From the NCBI GenBank assembly GCA_937982385.1, contig CALJMC010000084.1:1-5193 (forward strand): 5,193 bases of DNA. Reading direction: 5' to 3'. This DNA comes from an uncultured Rickettsiales bacterium. Lineage in GTDB: Bacteria > Pseudomonadota > Alphaproteobacteria > Rickettsiales > UBA998. The translations under genes and the position numbers were made by a program. Position 1 is the stretch's first letter, and each line of letters starts with the position of its first letter. Of the stretch, positions 4,763 to 5,193 are shown piece by piece. Below the pieces are notes generated by a model. It was not told the origin of the DNA, did no database searches, and was given only the letters and a program-made list of their open reading frames with translations.

Positions 4763-5193
4763 ATGGTCGATAATATTGGGAATGATTCCACATTAGATTT
4801 GGATGATAAAACCTATGGTGCATTCTTGAAATTCTCAACAAAGCTTCAGGCCGTTGAAGCACAGCGCACCTTGCTTATGGGCTGCTTGGAAGATTTAATT
4901 GAGGAGCATATAAAAGGAAATACTCCACTCCAAAAAGTTGACCTTCCAGATGACTATACTGATTATTACTATGCATCACTTTCACTTTTGACAGATGCTA
5001 TTACGGATGCAAAAGAGTTCATAGAGATGGCTGATGCTGACAGAAAGCTTATGGATCAGTTGTTTAATGATATGGGAATTGAGCCTGATAAAGCTCCGCC
5101 ACCTGTTAAGCTTGACTCTATAGCACTCTATGATGAAACCTTAACAGAATCATATAGCGTGTTTATGAATCAGGTGCAGACGATGTTTGAGCT
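4763..5193 (+). CDS. Unrecognised acidic protein, N-terminal 143 codons (cut by right edge)
   Basis: ATG 4763 has a purine-rich Shine-Dalgarno (AAGAGAG, 4748-4754) 8 nt upstream, and the frame stays open to the end of the window. The visible part is rich in Asp and Glu and has no signal peptide or membrane segment. It looks mostly helical: an amphipathic stretch at about 17-50 (KTYGAFLKFSTKLQAVEAQ onward), a DYYYASLSLLTDAI helix at 67-80, another helix at 81-104, a proline-rich break (KAPPPVK, 110-116), then a further helix. I do not recognise a family and see no catalytic motif. It is probably cytoplasmic. Codon use looks somewhat richer in A and T than in rlmB or the exporter. It is divergent from the exporter with about 100 bp between the starts, so shared regulation is possible. 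The good start signal and long open frame support a real gene. Confidence 0.75.
   Translation, partial: MVDNIGNDSTLDLDDKTYGAFLKFSTKLQAVEAQRTLLMGCLEDLIEEHIKGNTPLQKVDLPDDYTDYYYASLSLLTDAITDAKEFIEMADADRKLMDQLFNDMGIEPDKAPPPVKLDSIALYDETLTESYSVFMNQVQTMFE

Noticed and set aside
4563..4796. Plus-strand 77-aa ORF with a hydrophobic middle
   Set aside because: It is antisense to the exporter N-terminus and overlaps both the intergenic repeats and the start of the right-hand gene. The hydrophobicity is a shadow of the opposite strand.
1..5193. CRISPR array, riboswitch or intact insertion sequence
   Set aside because: No regularly spaced repeats, transposase frame with terminal repeats, or recognisable riboswitch core was found on either strand.

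Overview
This window looks like chromosomal DNA of an alphaproteobacterium, or a close relative, of moderate GC content. The evidence is a tRNA-Tyr(GUA) divergent from an rlmB-type rRNA methyltransferase, an MsbA-related single-chain ABC exporter of the kind common in alphaproteobacteria, and the remnant of a DUF2924 gene. DUF2924 is a family of alphaproteobacterial mobile elements, found next to large serine recombinases. No species can be named from the sequence alone.

Layout, left to right. (1) Positions 1-1159, minus strand: the N-terminal 386 codons of a large cadherin-like surface or secreted protein, cut off by the left edge. It is open across the whole left fifth of the window and ends in a VNDAPTV repeat motif. 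(2) Positions 1160-1900: about 740 bp with no intact gene of convincing quality. It holds the adhesin promoter region, a short Ala/Thr/Lys-rich ORF, two inverted repeats, and broken plus-strand coding sequence. That sequence is a DUF2924-like pseudogene with a stop at codon 2 and a frameshift in a run of eight G, followed by a fragment that may be the C-terminal part of a serine recombinase. The fragment ends just before the tRNA. (3) Positions 1901-1985, minus: tRNA-Tyr with a long variable arm and encoded CCA. (4) Positions 2093-2860, plus: RlmB/TrmH-family 2'-O-methyltransferase. (5) Positions 2857-4659, minus: complete ABC exporter half-transporter, convergent with rlmB and overlapping it by 4 bp at the stop codons. 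(6) Positions 4660-4762: divergent intergenic region with paired inverted and direct repeats. (7) Positions 4763-5193, plus: start of an unrecognised acidic protein, cut off by the right edge.

How the parts relate. tRNA-Tyr and rlmB both serve translation and share one short divergent promoter region. The ABC exporter probably moves lipid or another amphipathic substrate across the inner membrane. The most informative accessory signal is the decayed recombinase module next to the tRNA gene. I read it as the scar of a former integrative element, not as an active system. I see no convincing undescribed system in this window. The least explained items are the two edge genes and the palindromes in the two intergenic regions.
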